Source of the DNA: Gammaproteobacteria bacterium | GTDB lineage: Bacteria; Pseudomonadota; Gammaproteobacteria; Steroidobacterales; Steroidobacteraceae | DNA: 64,000 nt | NCBI GenBank assembly: GCA_017577615.1 | Contig: PKRE01000001.1 | Coordinates: 868,001 to 932,000 of the forward strand | Direction: 5' to 3' | Shown here: positions 51,755-61,012 of the stretch, piece after piece | How the letters are laid out: each line of letters starts with the position of its first letter | Position numbering within the stretch: the first letter of the stretch is position 1 | The notes under the pieces: generated by a model | What the model was told of the DNA's origin: nothing | Database searches by the model: none | The model's input: the letters and a program-made list of their open reading frames with translations, nothing else | Program-made: the position numbers and the translations under genes

Positions 51755-52792
51755 CTATGACACGGTGGCAGCGTCTTCGCAAGGTTGCGGCGCACCCGCC
51801 GCGCGCGCGCAAGCATCCTCCGGCTCGATACCCAGCCGTGCGAAGAGCTTGCGGTCGGCGTCTTCGTCCGGATTTCCGGTCGTGAGCAGCTTTTCGCCGT
51901 AGAAGATCGAATTGGCGCCCGCCAAGAAGCAGAGCGCCTGCGTCTCATCGCTCATCTCAGTACGCCCGGCGGAGAGGCGGACGTACGAGCGCGGCATCAA
52001 CAGCCTCGCCACTGCAATCACACGGACCAGCTCGAGCGGCTCGACCTTCGGGGCCCCATACAGCGGCGTGCCCGGCACCTGCACCAACAGATTGATCGGC
52101 ACGCTTTGGGGATGCTCGGGCAGGGTGGCCAAGGTGTGTAGGAACTGCACGCGATCGATCTCCCCCTCGCCCAGGCCCAGGATGCCGCCACAGCAGACGT
52201 TGATGCCGGCAGCGCGCACAGCTTCGAGCGTTGCGAGCCGGTCTTGGTATGTGCGCGTGGTGATGACCTTCGCGTAATGCGACTCGGAGGTATCCAGGTT
52301 GTGATTGTAGTAGTCGAGCCCTGCCTCCTTGAGCGCGCGCGCCTGCTCGGGCGTGAGCATGCCGAGCGTTGCGCAGGTTTCCATCCCGAGCGCACGCACG
52401 GCTTTGATCATCTCGATGATCTGCGCGAGCTGCTTCGGCTTCGGGCTGCGGTAGGCCGCACCCATGCAAAAACGCGTTGCACCCTTCGCTTTCGCCGCCT
52501 TCGCTTTCTCGATGACCTCCTCGACGGACATCAACGGCTCCGCCTTCACTCCGGTTTGGAAGCGGATGCTCTGCGAGCAATAGGCGCAATCCTCGGGGCA
52601 GGCACCCGTCTTGATCGAGAGCAGCGTGCTGATCTGCACGCGATTGGGATCGAAGTAGGTGCGATGGACTCGTTGCGCGTGAAAGAGCAGGTCCGAGAAC
52701 GGCAACGCGAACAGCGCGCGCACCTCGTCCACGGTCCAATCCGTGCGCACTTCTCCGAGGCGTGCGAGATCGAGTGTCGTGGTGTGGCTCAT
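51755..52792 (-). CDS. bioB: biotin synthase
   Basis: 345 residues (E. coli 346). Radical-SAM enzyme that inserts sulfur into dethiobiotin. The [4Fe-4S] motif CPEDCAYCSQ has C65, C69 and C72; the second-cluster region is intact (YYNHNLDTS, GGILGLGE, NLLVQVPGTPL). The ATG begins MSHTTTLDLARLG; a 214-residue upstream frame is not homologous. The C-terminus ends 63 bases before bioC. Divergent from comF with a 78-base gap that holds CCGAC-N3-GTCGG but no clear BirA-type operator. Confidence 0.96.
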   Translation of the reverse strand: MSHTTTLDLARLGEVRTDWTVDEVRALFALPFSDLLFHAQRVHRTYFDPNRVQISTLLSIKTGACPEDCAYCSQSIRFQTGVKAEPLMSVEEVIEKAKAAKAKGATRFCMGAAYRSPKPKQLAQIIEMIKAVRALGMETCATLGMLTPEQARALKEAGLDYYNHNLDTSESHYAKVITTRTYQDRLATLEAVRAAGINVCCGGILGLGEGEIDRVQFLHTLATLPEHPQSVPINLLVQVPGTPLYGAPKVEPLELVRVIAVARLLMPRSYVRLSAGRTEMSDETQALCFLAGANSIFYGEKLLTTGNPDEDADRKLFARLGIEPEDACARAAGAPQPCEDAATVS

Positions 52793-52870
52793 TTCTGGGC
52801 GAATTCCAACGGTTTGACCCGACCCGGTCGGACGAGGAGCAGGGCAGGATCGTGCCAGGAGGGCGTTGGC

Positions 52871-53632
52871 GTGGAGTATTCGCAGGGAGTTTCTGCCTGT
52901 CAACTCGAACGGCACCGGAAAGTCGACAGCTGGTGGCACAAGGTCGCGGCGGCAATATGGCCGCCTCACTGTGTGTTGTGCGAGGGAATCGGTGCAAACG
53001 GACGCGATCTGTGCGTGCCGTGCGAGCACGACCTGCCGCTCAACACTGCGAGTTGTCGGGTGTGCGCGCAGCCCCTGGCGCTCGGCCGCGCCGAGCAAGC
53101 AATCTGCGGTCGTTGTCTCGGCGCGCGTGTGCTCGTGGATGCGAGCTTCGTTCCTTACCGGTACGCCTATCCGCTCGATCGGCTCATTCAACGTTTGAAA
53201 TACGGCAAGGATCTCAGCGTCACGCGCGTGCTCGGGGACTTGTTCGCGGAGCACTGGCTCGCGCGCTCCGAATCGCCCGCGCCGCAGCTCCTCGTTCCTG
53301 TGCCGCTCGGTTATCGGCGGTACTGCCAGCGCGGCTTCAATCAGGCACGGGAGCTGGCGCGTGTCATCGCGCGCCGCTGCGGGATCCCCATGCGCAGCGA
53401 TCTGGTCGAGCGCAGTCGCGAGACGAAGGAACAAGCAGCGTTGTCACGCCGCGGACGCAAGCGCAACGTGCGCGGCGCGTTTCGAATGAAGCGTGCCCTG
53501 CCGGCGAGACATATCGCCATCATCGACGATGTCGTCACGACTGGCAGCACAGTCAACGAGCTCGCGCGAGTCTTGCGCCGCGCAGGCGCGACGACGATCG
53601 AAGTGTGGGCGATTGCGAGGGCGGGACGGTGA
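52871..53632 (+). CDS. comF: ComF family amidophosphoribosyltransferase-like protein
   Basis: 253 residues from GTG 52871, chosen for the strong AGGAGGG seven bases upstream. The N-terminus has four CxxC pairs (C34/C37, C48/C51, C62/C65, C79/C82) for zinc, followed by FVPYRYAYPLDRLIQRLKYGKD and a PRTase domain with the PRPP motif IIDDVVTTGST. ComF/GntX proteins support DNA uptake or use of DNA as nutrient. The head-to-head place with the biotin genes is common in gammaproteobacteria. Confidence 0.9.
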   Translation: MEYSQGVSACQLERHRKVDSWWHKVAAAIWPPHCVLCEGIGANGRDLCVPCEHDLPLNTASCRVCAQPLALGRAEQAICGRCLGARVLVDASFVPYRYAYPLDRLIQRLKYGKDLSVTRVLGDLFAEHWLARSESPAPQLLVPVPLGYRRYCQRGFNQARELARVIARRCGIPMRSDLVERSRETKEQAALSRRGRKRNVRGAFRMKRALPARHIAIIDDVVTTGSTVNELARVLRRAGATTIEVWAIARAGR

Positions 53633-53649
53633 CTGGGGGCTGGAGCTAA

Positions 53650-53666
53650 CGCGCGCGAAGCGCGCA
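53650..53666. terminator. hairpin between convergent comF and ubiA
   Basis: GCGCGC (53651-53656), GAA loop, GCGCGC (53660-53665). Very stable small hairpin without a T-run, in the gap between two convergent genes. The stretch just before (GTGACTG, GGGGCTG, GAGCTAA) has a weak 7-base rhythm. Confidence 0.35.
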
Positions 53667-53728
53667 CAGCACGCGTGCCATCAGCAAACAACGCACTGCC
53701 GCTCTTGCCCGCGCCCAAGGCCGCGTCC

Positions 53729-54676
53729 TCACCGCCACAAATACTCCAGCGCGATCCCTATGAAGATCACCATCCCGAAATAGTTATTGTTGAGGAAGGC
53801 CTGGAAGCATTTCTCGGGGATGCGCTCACGAATGAGGAACTGCTGATACAGCGCGAAGGCCGCCGCTGCTGCAAGCCCAGCGCGATACCACCCGCCGAGC
53901 TCCAGCTCGCGTCCGGCAAGCCATAGACCGAACAGCGCCATCAGCTGCATGGCACCGACGATGACCCGGTCTGCATCGCCGAACAGCAGCGCGCTCGAGC
54001 GCAGTCCCAGCTTGCGGTCGTCCTCGCGATCGGCCATCGCGTACATCGTGTCGTAGGCCATCGTCCAAAGAAGCCCACACAAGAACAGCAGCCACGCCAG
54101 ACGCGGCACTTCGCCGGTTTGCGCCGCGTACGCCATTGGAACGGACCACGTGAACGCTGCGCCGAGATACAGCTGAGGAATCGGAAAGAACCGTTTCATG
54201 AACGGATAGGTGAGCAGCAGGAATGCGCCGACGAGCGCCATCAGCTGGGTCAGCTTGTTCAACGTGAGCACCAACCCGAGCGCAATGAGACCCAACGCGA
54301 TCGACAACGCGACCGCCTCGATCGGATCGAGCTGGCCCGTGACGAGCGGCCTGTCGCGCGTGCGGCGCACGTGCCCGTCGAAAGCGCGATCCGCATAGTC
54401 ATTGATCGCGCAGCCCGCCGCGCGCGTGAGGAAGACACCGAGCACGAACACGACGAACACGTGCTGGTCCGGCCGTCCGCCGGAGGACAGCCATAACGCC
54501 CATAACGCAGGCCAGAGCAGTAACCAGGTTCCGATCGGCCGATTGAGCCGCGTCAGCTGCGCATACGCGCGCGCCTTCGTGCGGATGTGCGGCAACGTCT
54601 CGGTGAACAGCGGCGTGGTCGAGATCCGATGCCCAAGCCAACGTAGACGATCGCGAATGGTTGCCTGCACGTTCAT
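53729..54676 (-). CDS. ubiA: 4-hydroxybenzoate octaprenyltransferase
   Basis: 315 residues, about nine helices. Joins the polyprenyl tail to 4-hydroxybenzoate in ubiquinone synthesis. First Mg site NDYADRAFDGHVRRTRDRPL (about 100-120), second YDTMYAMADREDDRKLG; RLNRPIGTWLLLWP and NNNYFGMVIFIGIALEY are typical UbiA ends. ubiC is not adjacent. Convergent with comF, and upstream of it lies the recG gene on the same strand. Confidence 0.95.
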   Translation of the reverse strand: MNVQATIRDRLRWLGHRISTTPLFTETLPHIRTKARAYAQLTRLNRPIGTWLLLWPALWALWLSSGGRPDQHVFVVFVLGVFLTRAAGCAINDYADRAFDGHVRRTRDRPLVTGQLDPIEAVALSIALGLIALGLVLTLNKLTQLMALVGAFLLLTYPFMKRFFPIPQLYLGAAFTWSVPMAYAAQTGEVPRLAWLLFLCGLLWTMAYDTMYAMADREDDRKLGLRSSALLFGDADRVIVGAMQLMALFGLWLAGRELELGGWYRAGLAAAAAFALYQQFLIRERIPEKCFQAFLNNNYFGMVIFIGIALEYLWR

Positions 54677-54710
54677 CGAAAAGCGGTGTAGTTACACGAG
54701 CACACTGTTG

Positions 54711-54738
54711 CCTACGGTCTGCCGCCTACAGCCTACAG
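54711..54738. repeat. heptad-repeat patch between recG and ubiA
   Basis: CCTACGG, TCTGCCG, CCTACAG, CCTACAG in register, in the 67-base gap between the recG stop and the ubiA start. The unit is the complement of the CTGTAGG type seen at the 3' end of parA. Confidence 0.6.
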
Positions 54739-54743
54739 CCTTT

Positions 54744-56888
54744 TCATACCTTGCCGAAGCGCTCGTCGCGGCCGATCCAGCGCCTGATCAGCGGCTGCAC
54801 GTGGTCTGGATGCTCGGCAAGCATCAGCTCCGCGGCTGCTTGCACCCGGGGCAGGAGGTCCGCATCGCGCAGCAAATCCGCCACGCGCAGTTGCATGAGA
54901 CCGGTTTGCTTGGTGCCGAGCAGCTCGCCCGGGCCTCTCAGCTCCAGATCGCGCCGCGCGATCTCGAAACCGTCGTTGGTCTCGCGCATGACGGCGAGCC
55001 GTGCGCGCGCAATCTCGGTGAGCGGAGCACGATATAACAATACGCAGGTGCTTTCGGCCGTGCCCCGTCCCACGCGTCCGCGCAGCTGGTGCAGCTGCGC
55101 AAGCCCCATTCGCTCGGCATTCTCGATCACCATGACGCTGGCGTTTGGCACGTCTACGCCGACCTCGATCACCGTCGTCGCAACGAGCACATCGATCTCA
55201 CCCGCTTTGAAGCGCTCCATGACCGCCTCCTTCTCGCGCGGTTTCATGCGTCCGTGTATGAGCCCGACCTGCAGCTCGTGCAGCGCCTGCGAAAGCGCGG
55301 CCGCAGTGTCTTCTGCCGCTTGTGCGTTGAGCTGCTCGGATTCTTCGATGAGCGGGCACACCCAATAGGCCTGGCGGCGTTGACGACACGCTTCGCGGAT
55401 GCGCATGACGACTTCGTCGCGTCGAGTCTCTGGTAGCGCGACGGTCTTCACCGGCGTGCGTCCAGGCGGCAGCTCGTCGATGATGGAGACATCCAAGTCG
55501 GCGTAGGCCGTCATGGCCAATGTGCGCGGGATCGGTGTGGCCGTCATGATGAGCTGGTGCGGGAATCGGCCCGCAGCCAAGCCTTTTTCGCGCAACAAGA
55601 GCCGCTGGTGTACGCCGAAGCGATGCTGCTCGTCGACGATGGCCAGTCCTAAGCGATGAAATTGCACGCCTTCCTGAAACAGCGCATGGGTGCCGATCGC
55701 GATCTTGGCGTGACCCGAAGCGAGCTCTTCGAGCGCGCGCGCTCGGGCAGTGCCGGTGCGCTTGCCGGTCAGGAGAACCATGGGCACATCAAGGGGGCCG
55801 AGCCATGTCGCGAAGTTGCGCGCGTGTTGCTCCGCAAGCAGCTCCGTCGGCGCCATCAGGGCGACTTGGAAGCCCGCGCTGGCAGCGCGCAGCGCTGCAA
55901 TGGCGGCGACCAACGTCTTGCCGCTGCCGACGTCGCCTTGCACGAGGCGCAGCATCGGGCTCGGCTTTTGCAAATCGGCTTCGATTTCGCGCCATGCGCG
56001 CAGTTGCGCACGCGTCGGACGAAACGGCAGCGAGGCGAGGAAGCGCTCGACGACGCCATCCGTGTCCGGGCCGAATGCCCAGCCTGGATCGGCTTGGATC
56101 TCTTTGCGCAGCAAACGCAGGCTCAACTGATGGGCAAGCAATTCTTCGAAGGCGAGCCTGCGTTGCGCGGGATGGCGCACGCTTGCCAAAGCCGCGACAT
56201 CTGCATCGGGCGGCGGGCGGTGCACATACTCGAGCGCCTCGCGCAAGGTCGGCAGCGCGAGCTTCTTGAGCACGCTCGCCGGAATCCAATCCGTCACGCC
56301 GTACGTGGCGAGCTCGCGCAACGCGAGGCTCGTCAGCTGTCGCAGGCGACCCTGCTGTAGACCTTCAGTGAGCGGGTACAACGGCGTGAGCGAGCTTTCG
56401 GTCACACCTGCTTCTTGCGCCGAGATGCGCCGATATTCCGGATGAACGATCTCCAAGCCGGAGGGTCCGCGCCGCACCTCGCCATAGCATCGCAGGCGCG
56501 TGCCGCGAGTGAAGCTTTGCTGTTGCGCGTTCGTGAAATGGAAGAAGCGCAGCGTGAGTGAGCCCGTGCCGTCGGAGATGCGCACGAGCAACTGGCGCCG
56601 ACCGCGAAACGCGACTTCTGCCAGGAGCACCTCGCCTTCGATGACGACTCTTTCCCCTCCGCTCAGTGTGCCGATCGGCACGACCTGCGTGCGGTCCTCG
56701 TACCGCAGCGGCAGCAAAAACAGCAGATCTTGAATCGTTTCGATTCCGAGCTTTGCGAGTCTGCTGGCGAGCGCCTCACCCACGCCACGCAGCGACGTGA
56801 TCGGGCGCAGCTCGGGCGCGTGCCGAGAGAGCGCGGCCTGTCGCGGCCCGTTCGCGTGAGGATTCGATGCTCGGATGGGTCTGGTCAT
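54744..56888 (-). CDS. recG: ATP-dependent DNA helicase RecG
   Basis: 714 residues from ATG 56888 (GGAAGG five bases upstream); a TTG six codons earlier is possible. Remodels stalled forks and branch structures. An N-terminal wedge/OB domain (about 60-200) with LRFFHFTNAQQQSF, Walker A GDVGSGKT, the helicase II box DEQHRFGVHQR, TATPIPRTLAM, LIHGRMKPREKEAVM, VATTVIEVGVDVPNA and QLRGRVGRG. Some 20 extra N-terminal residues lack homology. Same strand as ridA-spoT-rpoZ, as in pseudomonads. Confidence 0.96.
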   Translation of the reverse strand: MTRPIRASNPHANGPRQAALSRHAPELRPITSLRGVGEALASRLAKLGIETIQDLLFLLPLRYEDRTQVVPIGTLSGGERVVIEGEVLLAEVAFRGRRQLLVRISDGTGSLTLRFFHFTNAQQQSFTRGTRLRCYGEVRRGPSGLEIVHPEYRRISAQEAGVTESSLTPLYPLTEGLQQGRLRQLTSLALRELATYGVTDWIPASVLKKLALPTLREALEYVHRPPPDADVAALASVRHPAQRRLAFEELLAHQLSLRLLRKEIQADPGWAFGPDTDGVVERFLASLPFRPTRAQLRAWREIEADLQKPSPMLRLVQGDVGSGKTLVAAIAALRAASAGFQVALMAPTELLAEQHARNFATWLGPLDVPMVLLTGKRTGTARARALEELASGHAKIAIGTHALFQEGVQFHRLGLAIVDEQHRFGVHQRLLLREKGLAAGRFPHQLIMTATPIPRTLAMTAYADLDVSIIDELPPGRTPVKTVALPETRRDEVVMRIREACRQRRQAYWVCPLIEESEQLNAQAAEDTAAALSQALHELQVGLIHGRMKPREKEAVMERFKAGEIDVLVATTVIEVGVDVPNASVMVIENAERMGLAQLHQLRGRVGRGTAESTCVLLYRAPLTEIARARLAVMRETNDGFEIARRDLELRGPGELLGTKQTGLMQLRVADLLRDADLLPRVQAAAELMLAEHPDHVQPLIRRWIGRDERFGKV

Positions 56889-56956
56889 GCGTGCCTTCCA
56901 TGGCAAGTGTAGTCAGCCTCGACGCGCGGCGGGTACTGGCCGGCCGCGCGTGTAGG

Positions 56957-57340
56957 TCAATCAAGCTCCACGATGCAATCCATTTCCACTGCCGCTCCTC
57001 TCGGCAGTGCGGCGACTTGAACGGCGGCACGTGCCGGATAGGGCTCAGAGAAATACTCGCCCATGATCTTGTTCAGCAGCGCGAAGTGCGACAGATCGGT
57101 GAGGTACACGTTGAGCTTGGTGACGTGCGAGAAATCGCCGCCTGCGGCTGTCACGATCGCGCGCAAGTTTTCGAACACGCGGCGAATCTGCGCTTCCATC
57201 GAGTCCTGGACGAGCTCGCCTGTCGCCGGATCCAAGGGAATCTGACCTGAGACGTAGACCGTCTTGCCGCACTTGACGGCTTGCGAATAAGCGCCGATCG
57301 CTGCGGGGGCTTCGGGGGTGTGGATGATCTCTCGTGCCAT
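56957..57340 (-). CDS. ridA: reactive intermediate deaminase RidA
   Basis: 127 residues, trimeric YjgF/YER057c/UK114 family. Hydrolyses reactive enamines and imines from PLP enzymes. TPEAPAAIGAYSQAV, VYVSGQIPLDPATGE, NLRAIVTAAGGDFSHVTKLNVYLTD and the active-site arginine in PYPARAAVQVAALP are present. The ATG was chosen at MAREIIHTP; the upstream frame reads a heptad-repeat patch. Between spoT and recG, as in Pseudomonas. Confidence 0.95.
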   Translation of the reverse strand: MAREIIHTPEAPAAIGAYSQAVKCGKTVYVSGQIPLDPATGELVQDSMEAQIRRVFENLRAIVTAAGGDFSHVTKLNVYLTDLSHFALLNKIMGEYFSEPYPARAAVQVAALPRGAAVEMDCIVELD

Positions 57341-57360
57341 CGTTGTCGTTGTGACTGACT

Positions 57361-57395
57361 GATTCGTGATTCGCAGCTTGTGATTCGCTATTAGA
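57361..57395. repeat. heptad-repeat patch between spoT and ridA
   Basis: GATTCGT, GATTCGC, AGCTTGT, GATTCGC, TATTAGA in exact 7-base register, within the 156-base gap between spoT (stop 57497) and ridA. The same GATTCGT type occurs at 45661-45730. Confidence 0.7.
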
Positions 57396-57496
57396 GCACG
57401 CGGCTCGCTCTGGGCTAAACGAGCGCGTGGGCTCAGGCAAAGATCAATGTGCGAGCGAAACGCGGCCAAGACGCGCGTCGCTCCCGCCCCAGTCCC

Positions 57497-59656
57497 TCAG
57501 GCGAGCGCCCGCGTCACGCGCAACACCTCAGGCATGCGCCGCAGGCTCTTGATGACCTGAGCGAGATGTTTGCGGTCGCGGACCTGCAATTCGAAGATCA
57601 AGGTCGGGGTGTCGCCGTCGCGATCATCGACGGAGACATGCTCGATGTTCGTCTGGGTGCTCGCGATGTTGGAGCAGACTGCCGCGAGCACACCCATGCG
57701 ATTCGTGACCTCGATGCGGATCTCGACATTGAACAACCGATCGGGATTCGGCTGCCAGGTCACGGAAATCCATTTGTCCGGCTGCTTGCGATAGTTCCGC
57801 AGATTGCCGCATGCCTCGCGATGAATGACCACACCGCGGCCGGTGGAGAGGTAGGCCATGATTGGGTCGTTCGGGATCGGATAGCAGCAGCGGGCATAGG
57901 TGACGACCATGCCCTCGGTGCCCGCGATCGCCAGCGGACCCGGTTTCGCGTCGGGGTCGTGCGGCGTCGAGCCGTCCGGTGGCAGGAACTTCCTTGCAAC
58001 GAGCGGCGCCAGCCGTTCGCCCAGGCCGATCTTCTCGAACAGCTCTTCGGACGACTTCAAATTCAGCTCGGTTGCAACCGCTTGCACGCGCTCGTCCGGG
58101 ATCTTCTTCAGTGCCAGCCCGAGATCGGCGAGCGCTTGGTTGAGCAGGCGTTTGCCGAGCTCGACGGCTTCAGAGTGCTTCAGGCTCTTCAGATAGTGTC
58201 GGATCGCGGCACGCGCCTTGGCGGTCACCACGAAGTTCACCCACGCCGGGTTCGGGGTGGCACCCTTGGCCGTGATGATCTCCACCGTCTGTCCGTTGCG
58301 CAGCGGCGTGCGCAGCGGCACCAGCCTGCGGTCGACCTTGGCTGCGACACAGTGATTGCCGATGTCGGTGTGCACCGCATAAGCGAAATCGACCGCCGTC
58401 GCATTGCGCGGCAGCCGCCTGATCTCGCCGCGCGGCGTGAACACGTACACTTTGTCGGGGAACAGGTCGAGCTTGACGCTCTCCATGAACTCTTCCGAGC
58501 TCCCCGAGTGCGGCATCTCCATCAAGTGCTGCAGCCACTCGGCAGCGCGATCGTGATAGGCGCGTCCTTGCTCGTCGCCGGTCTTGTACTGCCAATGAGC
58601 GGCGATGCCGGATTCGGCCACACGATGCATCTCTTCGGTGCGGATCTGCACCTCGATCGGCATGCCGTTCGGCCCGAACAGCGTCGTATGCAGCGACTGG
58701 TAACCGTTGATGCGGGGGATGGCGATGTAATCCTTGAAGCGCCCCGGCATGGGGCGATAGAGGCCGTGGACGATTCCCAGGACGCGATAACACGTGTCGA
58801 CCGTATCGACGATGATGCGAAAGCCGAATACATCGACGACCGACGACAGCGGCACGCGTTTGCGCCGCATCTTCTGATAAATGCTGTACAGGTGTTTCTC
58901 GCGCCCTTCCACGCGCCCGTTGATGCCCGCTTTCTCGAGCGCCTCGCGTAGGTTCTGTGCGATCTTGCCGACGAACTGCTTCTGATTGCCGCGCGCCTTC
59001 TTGAGGGCCTTTTCGATGACGCGGTAACGCGCCGGGTAGAGGGCCTTGAAGCCGAGGTCTTCGAGCTCGGTCTTGATCGAGTGAATGCCGAGACGGTTCG
59101 CGATCGGGGCGTAGATCTCGAGCGTCTCCCGCGCCACCATGCGTCGTTTCGCGGGCGGCACCGCGCCCAGCGTGCGCATGTTGTGGGTGCGGTCGGCCAG
59201 CTTGACCATGATGACGCGGATGTCGCGCACCATGGCGAGCAGCATCTTGCGGAAGCTCTCGGCCTCCGCCTCGGCACGGCTGCGGAATTGCAGGTGATCG
59301 AGCTTGGAGACGCCGTCGACGATCTCGGCGACCTCCGTTCCAAAGCGTTCCGCTATCTCGTCTTTCGCGGTCGGCGTGTCCTCGATGACGTCATGGAGGA
59401 TCGCCGCGATGATCGTCGGCGCGTCCAGGCGCAGGTCGGCAAGGATCTGCGCTACCGCTACCGGATGCGCGATGTACGGCTCGCCGCTCAGGCGCTTCTG
59501 GCCTTGATGGGCCGCGGCACCGAATTCATATGCCTCCCGCACACGGTCCACCTGCGCGGGCGGCAGATAGGTTTCGAGCTTATTGAAGAGCTGGTTGACG
59601 CCGATCGCGCGCCTTCCGGTGGGAAGCCAGCCCCGAATGGAAGACGCGTAATCCAT
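57497..59656 (-). CDS. spoT: bifunctional (p)ppGpp synthetase/hydrolase SpoT
   Basis: 719 residues. The HD hydrolase domain is intact (H64, H88-D89 in AAILHDVIEDT, and VKLADRTHNMRTL). The synthetase domain has FGFRIIVDTVDTCYRVLGIVH, RFKDYIA (the RxKD form of bifunctional enzymes) and RINGYQSLHTTL. TGS domain (about 400-460, KVYVFTPRGEIRRLP) and a C-terminal ACT domain with NIEHVSVDDRDGDTP. Sets the stringent-response alarmone level. rpoZ lies 33 bases upstream on the same strand. Confidence 0.96.
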   Translation of the reverse strand: MDYASSIRGWLPTGRRAIGVNQLFNKLETYLPPAQVDRVREAYEFGAAAHQGQKRLSGEPYIAHPVAVAQILADLRLDAPTIIAAILHDVIEDTPTAKDEIAERFGTEVAEIVDGVSKLDHLQFRSRAEAEAESFRKMLLAMVRDIRVIMVKLADRTHNMRTLGAVPPAKRRMVARETLEIYAPIANRLGIHSIKTELEDLGFKALYPARYRVIEKALKKARGNQKQFVGKIAQNLREALEKAGINGRVEGREKHLYSIYQKMRRKRVPLSSVVDVFGFRIIVDTVDTCYRVLGIVHGLYRPMPGRFKDYIAIPRINGYQSLHTTLFGPNGMPIEVQIRTEEMHRVAESGIAAHWQYKTGDEQGRAYHDRAAEWLQHLMEMPHSGSSEEFMESVKLDLFPDKVYVFTPRGEIRRLPRNATAVDFAYAVHTDIGNHCVAAKVDRRLVPLRTPLRNGQTVEIITAKGATPNPAWVNFVVTAKARAAIRHYLKSLKHSEAVELGKRLLNQALADLGLALKKIPDERVQAVATELNLKSSEELFEKIGLGERLAPLVARKFLPPDGSTPHDPDAKPGPLAIAGTEGMVVTYARCCYPIPNDPIMAYLSTGRGVVIHREACGNLRNYRKQPDKWISVTWQPNPDRLFNVEIRIEVTNRMGVLAAVCSNIASTQTNIEHVSVDDRDGDTPTLIFELQVRDRKHLAQVIKSLRRMPEVLRVTRALA

Positions 59657-59689
59657 AGCGATTCATGAGTGCGGGCAGGTTGGGAAGAA

Positions 59690-59998
59690 TCAATCACCCA
59701 ACCCGAGATGTGGGGCACGCAAGTCGCCGGATACGTTTGGCATTCCCATTGGCATTCCCATTTCCGGCGTCGCTGGCGGCGGCTCGGGTGCAGGACGGTC
59801 GTTCTCTTCGAGAATCTCCGGACCGATATGGCCGGCTGCGATCTCGCGCAGTGCGACGACGGTCGGCTTGTCGTTCTCCCACTCGACGGTGGGCTCCGCC
59901 CCATTGGCGAGCTTGCGCGCGCGCTTAGCCGCCACCAGAACCAGCTGGAACAGGTTCGGGATGTTGTGCAAACAGTCTTCGACGGTGATGCGGGCCAT
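59690..59998 (-). CDS. rpoZ: RNA polymerase omega subunit with extended tail
   Basis: 102 residues. MARITVEDCLHNIPNLFQLVLVAAKRARKLANG is the conserved omega core, and ENDKPTVVALREIAAGHI closes it. The last 35 or so residues (EPPPATPEMGMPMGMPNVSG and on) are Pro/Met-rich and replace the shorter acidic tail of E. coli omega (91 residues). Promotes core assembly and forms one ppGpp site in E. coli. rpoZ-spoT order is conserved; gmk is not next to it here. Confidence 0.94.
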   Translation of the reverse strand: MARITVEDCLHNIPNLFQLVLVAAKRARKLANGAEPTVEWENDKPTVVALREIAAGHIGPEILEENDRPAPEPPPATPEMGMPMGMPNVSGDLRAPHLGLGD

Positions 59999-60040
59999 GA
60001 AAACCTCGGCAAAAAAGCCAAATCCGTTGGGTGATGGATC

Positions 60041-60046
60041 AGTATA
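60041..60046 (-). promoter_or_regulatory. possible -10 element of the rpoZ-spoT operon
   Basis: Minus-strand TATACT, 43 bases before the rpoZ ATG, no good -35. The 257-base divergent gap 59999-60255 otherwise shows only a T-run (60210-60215) upstream of the cytochrome gene. Confidence 0.3.
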
Positions 60047-60255
60047 ACGTGCTCGACGCCAGCGGGGACCAGCAAGGGTCTCTCTTTTACAGTACGCCTT
60101 CCTGGAATCCCTGAACATCCGCGTAGGTGCGTGAGCACCCGCGCACGCGCGCATTGACGTGCTCGCACACGGCGCACAGCTCCGCTACCATTGCGCGCCC
60201 CGACGCGCACTTTTTTCAGAGCCGCGTACGCATCTAATTAGAAGTGGAGACGGGA

Positions 60256-60882
60256 ATGAAGTTGCGATCGACCCTGGCAGCGCTTGGTTTCGGCGTCATC
60301 GCCGCCTGCGTGACGCTCTCTGCCAACGCAGACGCGGATCCAAAACGGGGGGAGGTGCTCGCCTACACCTGCCACGGATGCCACGGAGTCCCCGGTTACA
60401 AAAACGCCTACCCCACCTATAGCGTGCCGAAGCTCGGTGGGCAGAACGCCGAGTACATCATCAGCGCGCTGAACGCGTATGCGGCAGGCGAGCGTCCGCA
60501 TCAAACGATGCACGCGCAGGCTGCGACGCTCTCCGAGCAAGATCGAGCGGACATCGCTGCCTATTTCGCTAGCACGGGGGTTCAGCCGAGCAGCCAGGTC
60601 GTCGGCACGCCGCCGCCCGCGACGCAGACCTGCGTGGCCTGCCACGGCGTGGATGGCGCCAAGACGGTGATGAATGAGTATCCGATCCTCGCCGGACAGT
60701 ACGCCGACTACCTCCTGCAGGCGCTCAAGGATTACAAGAGCGGCAAGCGCAAGAACCCGATCATGGCGGGCATCGTCGCCGGCGTGGAAGAGAAAGACTT
60801 CGAAGCGCTGGCGCAGTTCTTCGCCAATCAGAAGGGCCTTTGCAGCACCAAGGATATCCGCGAGCGCGGCGCGTGCCAGTAA
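60256..60882 (+). CDS. di-heme cytochrome c4
   Basis: 208 residues. Sec signal (about 1-26, ending NADA), then two class I cytochrome domains with heme motifs CHGCH (C39, C42, H43) and CVACH (C126, C129, H130). Axial Met candidates lie in HQTMHAQ and NPIMAGI. C4 cytochromes pass electrons from bc1 complex to terminal oxidases, so it may feed the aa3 oxidase coded at 41.9-49.9 kb. An upstream GTG (60244) is a less likely start. Divergent from rpoZ. Confidence 0.92.
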   Translation: MKLRSTLAALGFGVIAACVTLSANADADPKRGEVLAYTCHGCHGVPGYKNAYPTYSVPKLGGQNAEYIISALNAYAAGERPHQTMHAQAATLSEQDRADIAAYFASTGVQPSSQVVGTPPPATQTCVACHGVDGAKTVMNEYPILAGQYADYLLQALKDYKSGKRKNPIMAGIVAGVEEKDFEALAQFFANQKGLCSTKDIRERGACQ

Positions 60883-61012
60883 AGGCACAGTGAGACTGCT
60901 CGGCAGTTTGACGGTCAGGACCGGATCCGACTTCCAGTTGCCGGCATTGCATCCACGGGCACGACTCGCGCATCGGGCGAGCGTGCTGCCGTGAGTCGAC
61001 TGGAGCTGTACC

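Noticed and set aside
52793..52870. BirA-type biotin operator between bioB and comF
   Set aside because: Only a short CCGAC-N3-GTCGG inverted repeat is present; it lacks the TTGTAAACC/GGTTTACAA arms.
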